A stretch of 64,000 nt of DNA from Massospora cicadina (taxonomy: Eukaryota > Entomophthoromycota > Entomophthoromycetes > Entomophthorales > Entomophthoraceae), in NCBI GenBank assembly GCA_022478985.1, contig JAKSZP010010627.1:62001-126000 (forward strand). Direction: 5' to 3'. This document shows positions 36,168-47,249 of this stretch, in pieces. Position 1 is the stretch's first letter, and every line of letters starts with the position of its first letter. The notes under the pieces are model-generated. The model was not told where the DNA came from. It ran no database searches and worked only from the letters and a program-made list of their open reading frames with translations. A program made the position numbers and the translations under genes.

Positions 36168-36611
36168 TATCAACTCCTTGACGCACAACATAACCGCTTA
36201 GAGATTTTTGGTAATGATAAACACTATGGTAATGCTTTGATCTGTTTCTGATTAGGAGAATAATCCACATTTTCTAAAATTTGAAACAAAAGAAAACTGA
36301 CATTAGATCATCTCCCTTTATAATGCCAAGGCTTTTTCCCTGGCTGTCATCCTCTTAAGCTGTTACAAGGTTCAATCCAGGGACGTTTAGGATTGGTGTT
36401 CATGTAGTGTCAATTAGATTTGCAGATATAATAGGTTATTTCAGATAGAATGAAGCAGATTCCAAAAGTTCCTCAGCAATAAAGGAAGCTCTCCAAGTCC
36501 CTCTACCTTCATTCATGCAATAATATCGTTATTTGCGCTTTGCTAACTGACAGTTCAACCGTAACTTTATAACACTTTGGGTATATAATAATAGAGGGCT
36601 TTTCAACTCTT

Positions 36612-37297
36612 TCACAAGCAGTATAAAAAAAGAGCGTTATAGTGCCAGATGATTTTTGGTAGCATTTTGGAACAAAATCTTATCCTTAAAGTCTTCCATG
36701 GCTTTGCCGTCCAACAACACCTGAGCTTCGTGGTAAAATGGTCAGCAAATTTTGTAATGGTTTCAGCCTTCTTGTTTTGAATGGTCATAAATTCAACCTT
36801 TTTAGTAGCCAAGTATTTATTGCTTCCAAACTCCTGAATTACTGCGTTTTCTACATTAGCAAAGGTCCATTGTTCCTCAGAGAAATATGGCATGATCAGA
36901 TCTAAACTCTGTTCATATAAATAGTTAACCATAGTATTAGCTTTAAAAATCATTGGTTTCATACATAGTCATCTTAAACATATTTAAGTACGACTGAACA
37001 TTCCATGCTTATCAAACTTGGGAAGATTAGCTGGATTAAATTACTGAAATCCTGGAAATATTTAGATACAGATAGATCAGTGTAGCGTTAAACCAAAGTC
37101 CTGGGTTACTGGTGTGAGGTTGACTCTGTTCAGGGGTTGGATTCTAAATGAAAGGATGAAAAGCAAGTAATGAGGGTGATAAAATATGGGTGGGTTGATG
37201 CATTGTTCTTGGGTAAGCTCTTCTTCTGGGGGTTCCTTCCAAAATATCTCTGAACAAACAGGGGACAGAGTTAGAGGAAGGCATCAACATCTACCAT
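36612..37297 (-). pseudogene. Ty3-III gag
   Basis: A candidate ATG lies at 37297 (MVDVDAFL). A frame change leads to the 116-codon open piece 36962-36612: KANTMVNYLYEQSLDLIMPY, WTFANVENAVIQEFGSNKYL and KKAETITKFADHFTTKLR. The W...F...EFG pattern followed by a hydrophilic helical region resembles the capsid part of Ty3 gag proteins. No zinc knuckle is visible. Confidence 0.55.
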
Positions 37298-38470
37298 TTT
37301 GTATCTCACCTTCAACTCGCCACTCCCAATTGGTATGATTCTCCTGTTCTTAGGGACATTGTAGCTTAAACTTTTAAAGTCATTAAGGTGACTTTGCATG
37401 CCATTCACACTATTTCTGGTACTTTAGTTCACTTTTATGAGTAACATCCATGGTACAAAGTTCAAGGATATATAGCCATAGCTCATCGTTTGGCTAGAAA
37501 AGGTCTCACCGTCTGGTTGTAGAATCTGGACTAATATTTCAATCCTTGATATCATACTGCATGGCTGCTTACCAATCTATATCTGTCGCAACTCAGACAG
37601 GAGGTAATTTGTGGTCTCATTGTTGCTCCCTAATTGCTGTGCATCCACCCCCAAATTTGCATTTAGTGTATAGGTCTAGTGCTTCGACCATCTTGGCCTG
37701 ACAAGTTATGTCTCCTGGATTAACCTGGCTACATTTGACTTTCTCTATGAGGCTAAAATCCCCTGGATCCATTCATTGGTGACTCCATAATTGTCCATGG
37801 CTTGATAACCTATGTCCAACACTTTCCATGATTATTAACAATACTTTTATATAATCATGAAAATGAACAGTAAGGTTGTGTTTGTCATTAACAGCATGTC
37901 GCACACTTTGGAAGCAGGTTCTAAGCTTCATTTAGTTCCTGTCATTCTTCCACATTTTGTTAATTTCTATTAACGCATCACTATTATGTCACGGTGATGA
38001 AAAAAGTCAGTTGAGAGCTTTGCACAGTGGTTGAAGATACCTCGCCAAGTGTTTTTCATCTGGGAATGACTCCTAGATTGCTGTATTAATTTAGTATGTC
38101 TCAAAGACTAAAATATTTAATATCAGTGAATCAGCTTATCCTGATTCTGCAAAAAATAGAGCAAAGAAAGCACTAGATCAGATAGTTCTTGGCTAAAAAG
38201 CCTAAATTCTCAAAGTAACATACCCTATTCTGTCTCAGCTCCGCAATGAAGGTATAAGTAATATAGCTCTCAAGTTGAAGATAATAATGAAAAGCGACTT
38301 TCACAACGCTAGTCAATCAGGAGCAGGAGGAGTAACATAAAAGGTGATGCATTGGCAGTTCTCGCCACTCTCTCCTTCCTGACTCAAGGCCATTGTATGG
38401 CAAAATTTTATGCTTATTTGATACTACAGCCCCTTGTTGAACACCACTTGTGTATTGAGAGGTCTTTTAA
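37298..38470. other. No gene recognised
   Basis: AT-rich and without a supportable frame. The last 60 bases (caaaattttatgcttatttg onward, then gaggtct) weakly resemble the end of the Ty3-II chromodomain and its polypurine tract. The stretch may therefore be the eroded 3' end of another Ty3-II copy leading into the LTR at 38471. Confidence 0.3.
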
Positions 38471-38724
38471 TGCTAGTACACAGGTTATGTTTGGTCAGCC
38501 CAGCTATATCTCTACCGTATAACATGAATAAACAATAAAATCTTGATCTTTAAGTTTAGGTAAGACTACACAACATCTACACAAATAAATACAAGATTAA
38601 CTAAAAAGTAGTCCTTTTCTATACTAGGCGAATAATATTTATTGTTTATTCTCATCATCCAAGTGCAATGGTGCTCTCATGATGAGGATCATTGACTATC
38701 ATAAAATGAGTTTGTGTAAAGAAA

Positions 38725-38740
38725 ATGATAGGTCAGGAAA
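38725..38740. repeat. Target-site duplication of the SINE, left copy
   Basis: atgataggtcaggaaa, repeated perfectly at 38870-38885. Confidence 0.92.
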
Positions 38741-38869
38741 AGGGTGGCTAGCTTGGCAGGTAAAACTGCTTCCACCCTAGTGCAGGTTTTGAGTTTGAAC
38801 CTGTACTAGCTAGAAAAAAATTCTTGGTGTGGTATTTTTGTCCTAAGGTCGACCCACCTCGAATATTTT
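38741..38869 (+). mobile_element. tRNA-derived SINE with LINE-like 3' tail
   Basis: A 129-base insert between perfect 16-base duplications inside an LTR whose other copy lacks it. Box A is TAGCTTGGCAGG at 38749-38760, which fits TRGCYYARYNGG in 11 of 12 positions. Box B is AGTTTGAACCT at 38792-38802, fitting GGTTYRANNCC with two mismatches. The spacing between them is normal for a Pol III promoter. The 3' part, TTTGTCCTAAGGTCGACC then CACCTCGAATATTTT (38838-38869), resembles the LINE 3' tails here. The element is non-coding. Identity as a SINE is inferred from boxes, size and duplication. Confidence 0.75.
38749..38802 (+). promoter_or_regulatory. Pol III internal promoter (boxes A and B) of the SINE
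   Basis: Box A at 38749-38760 and box B at 38792-38802. They are inside the transcribed unit, as in tRNA genes. Whether the promoter still works is unknown. Confidence 0.6.
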
Positions 38870-38885
38870 ATGATAGGTCAGGAAA
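38870..38885. repeat. Target-site duplication of the SINE, right copy
   Basis: atgataggtcaggaaa; identical to 38725-38740. Confidence 0.92.
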
Positions 38886-38974
38886 TGGTTTGAAGGGGAA
38901 GTCACAGGGTTAACTTCAATACATATTTGTTTTGGGGAAAATTCTTAAGGAATTAGGATCATGTTACATTCCCA

Positions 38975-39610
38975 GGGCGAAAACTAAGAATTAAGTCAAT
39001 GGATTAACCAATAACTGGGTGTTTGCCAGGTATTTGACCCATGTTCCTAGTTTGCTTTGAAGAATTCCATCACAATTTTCCTGATTCTGTAAGTCCCAGG
39101 TCCTAACCCTCACCCTTGAAGCGATGATTTTCTAAACTCTAACAAGAGCTTTTCTCTTGCTGACATCTCCTCATGAGGAGTGATACCCCATCAATAAATG
39201 CGGTTGGATGTCACAGCTAATGCCATAATTCTGGGTATAGGCATCTCAAAAGGAGACTATGTACTTACTCAAAGAAGAAGCCAAAAGCTACAATGAAAAT
39301 TATTACTGATCTCTTGTATGTGATAGAGAAAATATGGGTATTGGCCCTTACAGCTGAAAACCCCTACAGGATAACCCCAATTGAAAGGTTCCCAAATTTA
39401 GCTAAAAAACAAAAAATAGCATAATACAAGGTAAGAAGCATGAGCATTATTCATCGCTATGAAATAAAGCTGCTTATAAAGATTTTATTAGCTAGGATTT
39501 GAATTTAGGACTTAATCCACCTATCCAATTTCTCGCCTTAATATTAGCAAATTCAAAACATCAACCCTTATTTAAGTACATCTCTATAGCTAAGAACTAA
39601 AGGTGTCAGA
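38975..39610. other. No gene recognised
   Basis: Sequence downstream of the Ty3-II-type LTR. No LTR partner, RNA gene or coding frame could be supported. Confidence 0.3.
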
Positions 39611-40139
39611 CAGTGCACTTTTTCATTATTTCATTTTTGTATTACCAAAAATCACACCAGAATTTATGAGCCTTTTAGATGGTTCTACACCATAACTTTA
39701 AGCTCCCCTGCTAGTGTAGAAACTGGGGAATTTGATCCCTTTGCTGATTCTTTACCTCTACAACTTCACGACCAACCCATGAGTTTTTAAAAGCTCTTCA
39801 AACCTTCTGAAATTTTAGATGCTGATTTCCCTCCTCTTATGGACTTTATTTCTTACGTTTCTATATGGCAAGCTATAATAAAAACATATCAAGGATCACC
39901 TTGGAAGGTACCTCTTTTTAACCTTAAATGCCTTAGCATTTATTATATTTGTTCCTTGGAACTTAATGCAAAGACATCCTGAGGCCCAATTTTACATGAC
40001 TCAAAGGGCTATACTCTAGTTAGGGGTAATATAACAAATTATTTTTACTGTACATGGTTTCATTAAAGTTGGGACTATGGGGAATTTCGATGCATTGTGG
40101 GTAGCATTCAGATTTTTTGTTTTTTAATTTAATATAATC
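39611..40139 (+). pseudogene. Decayed reading frame of unknown family
   Basis: One plus-strand frame of about 175 codons stays open except for three stops. It includes TRIYEPFRWFYTITLSSPAS, VETGEFDPFADSLPLQLHDQ and DADFPPLMDFISYVSIWQAI. The composition (many P, D, F, W) looks protein-like rather than random. LINE-D inserted at its right end, and I could not pick the frame up again after 44259. I do not recognise the family. It could be part of a retroelement gag or of a degenerate host gene. Confidence 0.35.
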
Positions 40140-40158
40140 TTTATACATACCATTTTCA
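40140..40158. repeat. Target-site duplication of LINE-D, left copy
   Basis: tttatacataccattttca, a perfect 19-base match to 44241-44259. Confidence 0.96.
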
Positions 40159-40472
40159 CTGCCCAAGTGGAAATCCCAATAGGTGAGTCAATTTCACCTA
40201 ACCAATGCGCCCAAGCCTCGATTGGAACTGAATTGGTCTCCAACCTCTCAGCCAAAAATTCAAAATCAGGCATTGGTGCCCCAAAAATGCATGCACCGCA
40301 AAAATCTCATTCTGCAGCGGGGAAAAAAGTGAAGACAAAAGCCAATGCAAACCTGACTGCTAAAGCTACCCATACTACCAACTATGTTTCATCACATACC
40401 TGATGCGCCAAAAAGTGCCATGGAAAACAAGAGAAGGCTGAAGGGCTTGGGTGCCCTTCCCCTCAAACCTAA
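40159..40472 (+). pseudogene. LINE-D ORF1, C-terminal part only
   Basis: The segment includes GTELVSNLSAKNSKSGIGAP and KKVKTKANANLTAKATHTTN, matching the LINE-A ORF1 C-terminus (KQKTKAKANANLSAK). A frame change precedes the TAA at 40470-40472. The RNA-binding knuckle is missing because of the 5' truncation. Confidence 0.8.
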
Positions 40473-40478
40473 GGTGCG

Positions 40479-43400
40479 ATGGGGGAAACCTTCACTTTAG
40501 GGACGTTGAATATTGACGGACTCAAGGCCTCACCATCCTAGGCTAGGAAACTGAGTTTTTACAACATAATTTACCTGTGGATATCCTGACCATCCAGGAG
40601 TCCCATTGTCTGAGCGGTTCTGAGGAAACATTTAAACCATGCTCTTCCCTTCCCTCTCCTTCTGGTCCAAGCACTGTGGGATGCTTGTTCAAAAAAACAA
40701 TAATTTTAAATTTTCATCATCTGAACCTTCCTTATTGGCCGCATCCACATTGTCAATTTTTTGTAGGCTGACATAGTGCACGCTATCATCAACATTTATG
40801 CCCCAACCTGTGCACGAGAACATTGGGAATTTTTCTCATCAGTCAAATCCCTTCCATTACCCCCTGACCCTTTCATCATTAGTGACATGAACTGTTGGTT
40901 GAACCCATCCACTGACTGCTGGCCTTCCTCATCTTCCACGCCACAGGGACACATAGAACTACGCGTCCTCAATGCCACCCTAGGGTTGATTGATGTTCTG
41001 CCATGTCATGCTCCACTTCAAAAACATGTCACGCCCCCACATCCACAACAGCCAGTTAAGGTCTGTGTCCCGCATTGACCTTATCCTCACGCTGTTGAAA
41101 TTTTGTACCCAAATTTCCCATTTCACCACAATGAAGATTAATTTTTCTCTGATCACAGGTTGGTTTTGATATCCTTCCACCTTCCCAACCCAGTTGCTTG
41201 GGCTCCAACTTGGTGAAAACTTCGCCCGGTCAATATCGCATTGCTAAGATTTTCCTCATGGATGGAATCTGTGACCATGGCTCCAGAGTTTATCGCACCA
41301 TTTTGCGCTGACCCAATTTCCACCTGGTCAGCCTTCAAGGCGGACACAATCCGCCAGGCTCGCCACCTTTCCTCCTGCCATTCATGATCCTCCTTGGCAG
41401 TCATCTCGTGCGCTCTGGCAGAGCTGGCCCACCTGGAGTCCAACATCCCAGCCAAGGGCTACAGCCCTGCTTGGGGTTGCAAGTGGGTGGAAGTAGCCGC
41501 CCACCTTAATGCACTTGAATGGCAACACAAGTATCAGGTTTGTGCTCAGTACAGAGCTAAACTCATAACAGCGGCTGACACAAGCTCCACTTACATTTAA
41601 AAAAAAATTTACACACCGCTCCAGAGCTTGGCCTGCACACAGGTGCAAAGGCCAGACAATTACATAGCAGATATGCTGGCTGAAGTGGCAATCGAGATAC
41701 AAAACTATTACTCTGAATTGTACTGATCCGACCTGTTCTGCTGACCAAACTGGCGAAATTTCTTGATAGTGCACACATCTGCACCATTTCCCATTTCCCA
41801 GAGTTGATGAATTTGATTTCTCCAGATGAACTCTGGTCCGCGGTCTGCGGTGCACCAAATAGGAAATGCCCAGGCCCTGATGGCATTCCTTATGAGTTTT
41901 ATAAGAAGTACTTCAAGACATTATCCCCACTGTTGCTTGCCTCTCTTAACCAGAGCCTTCTGGAAACGCGCCTCCTACCAGGAGGGCATGAGGCCTACAC
42001 CATAACGCTATTCAAAAAAGGCGATAACCAGGACTTGGCCAACTGGCGCCCCATTTCTCTCACCAACACTGATACTAAAATTTTTAGTAAAATTCTGGCT
42101 AACCGTCTAGGGATTGTTGCCTCTTATATCATCTCCCCAGAACAATTCTGTTTCATACCCAGAAGGTCGATTTGGGACAACGTGCACACTGTGGCCAACT
42201 CCTGTCAGTCCACGGCCTCTGGTGCACTAGTATTTTTAGAATAACAGAAGGCCTATGGTAGAGTTAACTGGGATTACCTCATGGCCTGCCTCCACCAATT
42301 TCGCTTACCCCCTCGCTTCATCAATTGGGTGATGATGCTGACAGAATCCGCCACAATAGCTGTGCATGGCCCTGGATTTTTCACGGATGTAGTCCGCCCT
42401 CAAAGGGACTACGCCAAGGGGACCCACTTAGCCCAATCTTATATAATTTCAGCCTTGACCCACTTCTTTGCAATGTGAATGCCCACCTTAATGGACTCCA
42501 CATGAAAGGCCAGGCCCCAGTTAAAACTGTTGGCGTTTGCTGATGACTGTGTGGTTGGGGTGTCTAACATTAATATGCACGCGCGCTTGAAGCCCTTATC
42601 CAGGTTTACTCCAGGATAAGTAATGCTGCACTCAACGCCTCCAAAAACTGAAATAATTTTCCCTGGTTGGTATTAAGCCCGCTGGGCCTCAGCGCCCAGT
42701 TTCTAATCCACTCCATATGCTAGCGCACGAGCTTGCTTACCCAGCCCTACCCAAACCGCCCCACTTGTTCTCCCCTTTGTACCGCGCCCCACCGTTGTGC
42801 CAGTCCGCCATTTGGGGGTGTGGTTGAAGGCAGGCGGGTATGCCTCAATAGTCATGGAAAACCATATTCTGGAAAACGTGATGAAGCGCATCGCCTCCCT
42901 CAGAGCCCACTCAACTTCCCTTACCAGCGGGATTGTACTAGCCAGCTCTATACTCCTCTCCAAAGTTTGGTTTGGGGACCACGCCATCGCTTTCTCACCA
43001 AGTTTCTTAAAGTTACTATATGCCCTTCTGCAAGGGTGGCTTTGGTTGGATCACCCACCGCCAGTGCGTCTAGAGGTCATGTTTGGCCCTCGCCATAGTG
43101 GAGGCATGGGCCTGCTCAACTTTAAGGCCCATGCTGCAAAAATCCTGGGCACCTGGATCGCTACTGTTACCATCCCTACAATTCTGGCCCAACACTAGTC
43201 CCGCACGGCCCACTCCAACTTCTCCCACACCCTGGGCCTTCCCAACCCGTCACACCCACACTCTTTGATGAAATATCTGGCTTCCCATCCTTTGGCCGCT
43301 GGTCCCCATGGGACTGCATCCCACTTCAAACGAATCCTCCTCTCCATGCGGAGCACTGAGTGGAGATTTTGTATTTGTGGACACACTGCTCAGAGTGGGC

Positions 43401-44200
43401 GCCCCTCTCCTCGATTCACACAGGAGGTACAGGTTCTTCCCATTATGGATGGCTTGATACCCGCGAGGCCCCATATCTTGTCCAGGGTGGACTATTTGGA
43501 CATGATGGATATCCCTTATTCCCTTAATACCCAGAAAACAATATGGAAGTATGCCCACCACCCTCTTCTGCAGCCTCATATCTGATCCCATGTGTGGTGC
43601 TGCTTGAGGTGGGTATACCATACTGCCAAGCGCTCTAACGCTTTACACTCATCCTGTGTTGTGTGTGGCCAGTACGGAATGCTGTTTCACCGCCTGTAAA
43701 AGTGTCCTCCATCTAAAGCAATATGGCGTGAGGTGCAACGTCTGCATTTCCAGGATCAGGAACAGCCCTTCAGTTTGTCTATGGATATGTTTGCTTTATC
43801 AATGGTCTCCCCTCTTCCACCCTCCCTCCATGCTTTGGTAATTGCAATCTCCATGTGGACTATCCACACGATTGTCTTGGATGCCATCTCAGGCTCCACC
43901 CCCACCCTCCAAGAAGCTGTCCGCCGGTTCTGGTCGCACTTAGTGGACCACTTTCAAGCGTGGATATTTGGATATTTCCCACCATGTCGCTGTCAGTTGG
44001 TCTCCTCATGGTTCCCGGTTTGGTTCATCAACTCAGACCCCTTCCTCAACACGTGCTTAATTTTGTTTTCTAACCCTATCCACGTACCCCTCCTGGTAGT
44101 GGCGTTCCCGCTGGCAACAAGAGACAGCATTAGCTTCTTTGAGGTGCCCCCTATTACATGTGTTTCGTTTTCTCTGGTGTCTTATCAGAAGTGTCCATCC
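40479..44200 (+). pseudogene. LINE-D ORF2 (AP endonuclease-reverse transcriptase), decayed
   Basis: The ATG at 40479 starts MGETFTLGTLNIDGLKA. Endonuclease motifs DILTIQESHC (near 40577) and DMNCWLN (near 40885) are present. RT motifs lie in 41804-42244 (KCPGPDGIPYEFYKKYF, DLANWRPISLTNTDT, SPEQFCFIPRRSIWDN). Then follow VNWDYL-type and GLRQGDPLSPILYN-type segments and FADD at 42536-42547. The C-terminal region includes HLGVWLKAGGYAS (42800), a degraded Cys-His motif (SCVVCGQYGMLFHRL, 43655-43700) and FPVWFINSDPFLNTC. About eight frameshifts and several stops make it inactive. Confidence 0.9.
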
Positions 44201-44240
44201 CCTGGTCAGCCTTCCCCGCAATATATTTAAAAATTTAAAA

Positions 44241-44259
44241 TTTATACATACCATTTTCA
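44241..44259. repeat. Target-site duplication of LINE-D, right copy
   Basis: tttatacataccattttca; identical to 40140-40158. Confidence 0.96.
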
Positions 44260-44591
44260 GTTAGTGGCTCCCATATGAGTCTTCACAATGGCGTTGAATT
44301 TATAAAAGCTCATTATTCAACTTTTACTAAGCTTATTATTTAAATATTAACGTGAATATAATATTGGGGTTATATAATTTATCAGCCTTATGTTGAATTT
44401 CTATCATGTTACAATCAGGTTTTTGTTATATGATGGCTCCTTTATACATATTTACTTATTTTTCACTTGTAATTAGGACTGTAGTTTTTACCTAAATATA
44501 TATCGCTGTTGATAGTTACCTATACCCCTTGATACCCTTGCCAAGTTTATAAAAGAGCAAAAAAATGCACATGATCCTCTAGGACCCCATA
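44260..44591. other. AT-rich stretch, no gene recognised
   Basis: Pre-insertion sequence between LINE-D and Ty3-I copy 2. No feature could be supported. Confidence 0.3.
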
Positions 44592-44596
44592 GCTGA

Positions 44597-45344
44597 TATA
44601 GGAATCCAAATATGTTCTTGCTCACTGGTGCCTTACGCCGCTGGATTCCTCAAAGATTTATTTAAATTAAAAATAAAGCTCTAATAAAAAACTTGACTTA
44701 TATAATTTCTATTATCAGCGCAGGGAAATAAAGGAAAAACAATCCCTTTTGATATCTGACTTTTTTGTATTTAAACTGTATCAAGGGTTATGGGAATTTG
44801 AGGATAGGTTCAGATTATCTTAGACTAATACAAATCAGGAAATATGGGAAAGCAGCCTATTGAATTTCAAGATATTCGCTTCATTTTGGCTGAACTATGG
44901 AAAGGGAATTATTGTTGGCCAAAACGTAGCTGTGGGGTAACACTTTGATGTACATCAGTCAATCTTAATTCACAAATTTTATTGCACCTTGGGGGGACCC
45001 CTACCATGCCTATAAAAGGTGTGGGCCCCGCGTAGATGCTTGAAGGGACCTGGTTGAAGCTGGTGGAGTACTTTCTGATGGACAACCCAGGATCCGCCAT
45101 ATGGTCAGCGAAATCTGACTGCTCAATTTTGTGTAAATTGCCCTTGTAATATTGGATCATGTTACCCCAATTAGTGGGGTTCCACCAAGGATCAACCAGG
45201 GTCTTATGGTCGATGAGATCATTATTATTATCAATATCACTCTTAAAATAATCGCAAATTCATAAATGGCCAACATTTCCCCTTTCTGGCTGAATTTGAC
45301 CTAAAACGTTCTTCTTTTGCAGCTGAGAGGGAAAATGTCTGACA
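44597..45344 (-). repeat. 3' LTR of Ty3-I copy 2
   Basis: On the minus strand it runs from TGTCAGACATTTTCCC to GGATTCCTATA, 748 bases. An internal frame (about 45257-44909, 117 codons) reads DPWWNPTNWGNMIQYYKGN, then DFADHMADPGLSIRKYSTSF and NQVPSSIYAGPTPFIGMVGV without a stop. Confidence 0.92.
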
Positions 45345-45355
45345 TCACCCACCTC
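45345..45355 (-). promoter_or_regulatory. Polypurine tract of Ty3-I copy 2
   Basis: On the minus strand gaggtgggtga ends at the first base before the 3' LTR; it is the homologue of the tract at 20988-20997. Confidence 0.65.
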
Positions 45356-45649
45356 AAGAATGTTGGGGGAAAATAATGCTGTAGGAAGCGGCTATGTACT
45401 TAGTTGATGATGATTCCTATGGCTAAAGAATTTATAAAGTTCTCATTGCCTCTCTTGTAGGTGATGGTGAAATGACCCTCCCAAATTGATTCAAGCTTAC
45501 CACTTCTACAGGTGATGCAGTTATGGTAGTATAATACCATATCAGACACTTGGAATGTAAGTAGGAGGCTCAGAGCTCTTTGGCAGCCTGCCCTTCTTTA
45601 GTCACCGTTTTTGCTAAATTGATCATAGCCCTAAATTTGGAGTTGCACG

Positions 45650-46500
45650 ATGTGTTGAGTCAATCTTCTCATAACTTTCTCAGGTTCCTCCATACTAGAG
45701 GATAAATCTTTAACTACGAGAGCAGGTTTTGGCTCTCACCAATAAAAACCACAGAGGGAGGACATTTTTAAATCTGATGTAACTAATCCGGTAGGTCATA
45801 ATAGCACTTGTCAAGAATTTATTACAATGAAGTGGCTCAGAAGATGCCATTTTCCATTTCATATAAGCTAAGGTTCCATTTTCTCTATCCATAGTTCCGT
45901 TGGTAGATGAATTTTATGGGGCTGAGAAAAGTTGTTGAGCTCACATGGATGTGGCCAGGATATTTACTACTCTGGAGGTGAAGTTCTTACCATTGTCACA
46001 GAGTAGTACATGAGATAGCCATGTCGAGAGAAAATGTTTTGATGTAAAGGTGGCTGTGGCATTTGCCATTTGGGCAGGGAGAGCCACGGCTTTAGCCACT
46101 TAGTGAAGGGGTCAATAGCTACTAGGATAAATTTTTTTCCATTAGTAGTTTGAGGAAGGGGACCTACTACATCCAAACTGATGGTTTAGAATGGTTGTTT
46201 AGGGGTAGTTGGTTGATACTGGTATCTAGTCTTGAAACTGGATTGCTTCTTACACTAAGTCAAGCTCCCAAGATTTCAACAATAGCTTCCATCCTTCCAT
46301 CCCAAAAGTATTGATCCTTAATACACTCATAAGTTTTCTTTGCCCCTCCATGACATAGAGTAGAGTGAGCTTCTAGGATATCAGGTACGTGTTCTGAGGG
46401 CTAAATGTAAGGAAGCAATTTTCCCCACCTGCTAATACAACTTCCCGTTCTCCACTTTTGTATTCTGTGAATGCCAGGCTAACATTTTCTGTATAGGCTT
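45650..46500 (-). pseudogene. Ty3-I copy 2 integrase, decayed
   Basis: The frame 46176-45967 starts MDVVGPLPQTTNGKKFILVA, so the first catalytic Asp is present. The second Asp is intact in CDNGKNF near 45990, but the third position reads NGTMDREN near 45890, with Asp where copy 1 has Glu. Post-core sequence follows in 45892-45710. The zinc-binding N-terminus (near 46350) is broken into short pieces. Confidence 0.82.
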
Positions 46501-46536
46501 ATCCTTATCCTCATAGTCATTGGAGTCATTAAGAGG

Positions 46537-46960
46537 TCATGTAACCTCTCCGCCTGTACTATTATCCAAGTGAATGACTTGTAAACGAGTTAACCCATTA
46601 ACATTCATGTGATGGGTTCCAGCACAGTGTTCGATCTTCATGTCATAAAGCTGGAGCTTTAGATCCCAGTGAGCTAATTGACCAGTAGGATATGTCATGT
46701 TCTGTAACCATTTTAGGGATGCGTGGTCAGTAACCACAGTGAAGGTGGTTCCATATAGGAAAAGGCGGTAGTGCTTTACAGCTAACAGAATAACAAGGCA
46801 CTCCTTCTCTATTACACTGTAGTTGCGTTCTACATTTAACAGCATCTTACTAAAATTTTACAGAATGATCAAAACCGTTTTTATCCAATTGAGCTAATAT
46901 GGCCCCAACGGCATAGTCTGAAGCGTTAGTGAACAAGATGAAAAGTTTATTTAATCTTGG
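46537..46960 (-). pseudogene. Ty3-I copy 2 RNase H
   Basis: A 102-codon open stretch (46845-46537) carries ERNYSVIEKECLVILLAVKH, VVTDHASLKWLQNMTYPTGQ and CAGTHHMNVNGLTRL. The upstream TNASDYAVGAI segment near 46930-46900 has Asn for the first catalytic Asp (copy 1 keeps TDASDYAIGA). Confidence 0.88.
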
Positions 46961-47249
46961 TACCGTAGGATAGTTCAGTGTTGCAACAATTGCTTCAGCG
47001 TCTCAAAAGCAGCCTTCTGTTCAACCCCCGCTGAAAAGGAGTGTTCTTGGTCAATAGGTGGACAAGAGGTTCGCTAAGCTGAGCAAACTTGGGGAAGAAC
47101 TGAATATAATATCCCATCATCCCTAGAAATACATGCTTATCCCATATTTTTTAGGAAGAGCATTTTTGAGATTGTTTCAGCATCATCTTAGATTGGTTGA
47201 TTTTCTTTTTGAGTAATGGAATGGCCAAAGAAATTCAGTTTCTTTTGGA

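Larger units (their letters stand above)
30132..37297 (-). mobile_element. Ty3-III: decayed Ty3/gypsy element with three LTR-like inserts
   Basis: On the minus strand the order from 37297 to 30450 is gag, protease/linker, RT, RNase H, integrase. Inserts at 35737-36167, 32432-33430 and 31304-31765 interrupt it. No LTRs of its own were identified at either end. It is more decayed than Ty3-I, and motifs are readable only across many frame changes. Confidence 0.72.
38471..38974 (+). repeat. Ty3-II-type LTR, interrupted by a SINE
   Basis: It starts TGCTAGTACACAGG and ends TTACATTCCCA. Minus the SINE and one duplication copy (145 bases) it is about 359 bases, the length of the 3' LTR at 29769-30131. 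The preceding gaggtct is shared with that copy, so it is probably also a 3' LTR. Confidence 0.75.
40159..44240 (+). mobile_element. LINE-D: 5'-truncated LINE, LINE-A family
   Basis: About 4.08 kb between perfect 19-base duplications. It begins inside the ORF1 C-terminal region (counterpart of about position 6640 in LINE-A), so some 1.2 kb of the 5' end were never copied, as is usual for incomplete reverse transcription. The 3' tail at 44191-44223 is GTGTCCATCCCCTGGTCAGC then CTTCCCCGCAATA, followed by a short A/T-rich tail. Confidence 0.96.

Noticed and set aside
36355..36385. tRNA-like box B (ggttcaatcc) near 36369
   Set aside because: The neighbouring bases do not form a T-arm stem, and no acceptor or D-arm is present.
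37270..37700. Long-looking plus-strand frame before the Ty3-II-type LTR
   Set aside because: About six stops in 145 codons is close to random, and no motif was recognised.
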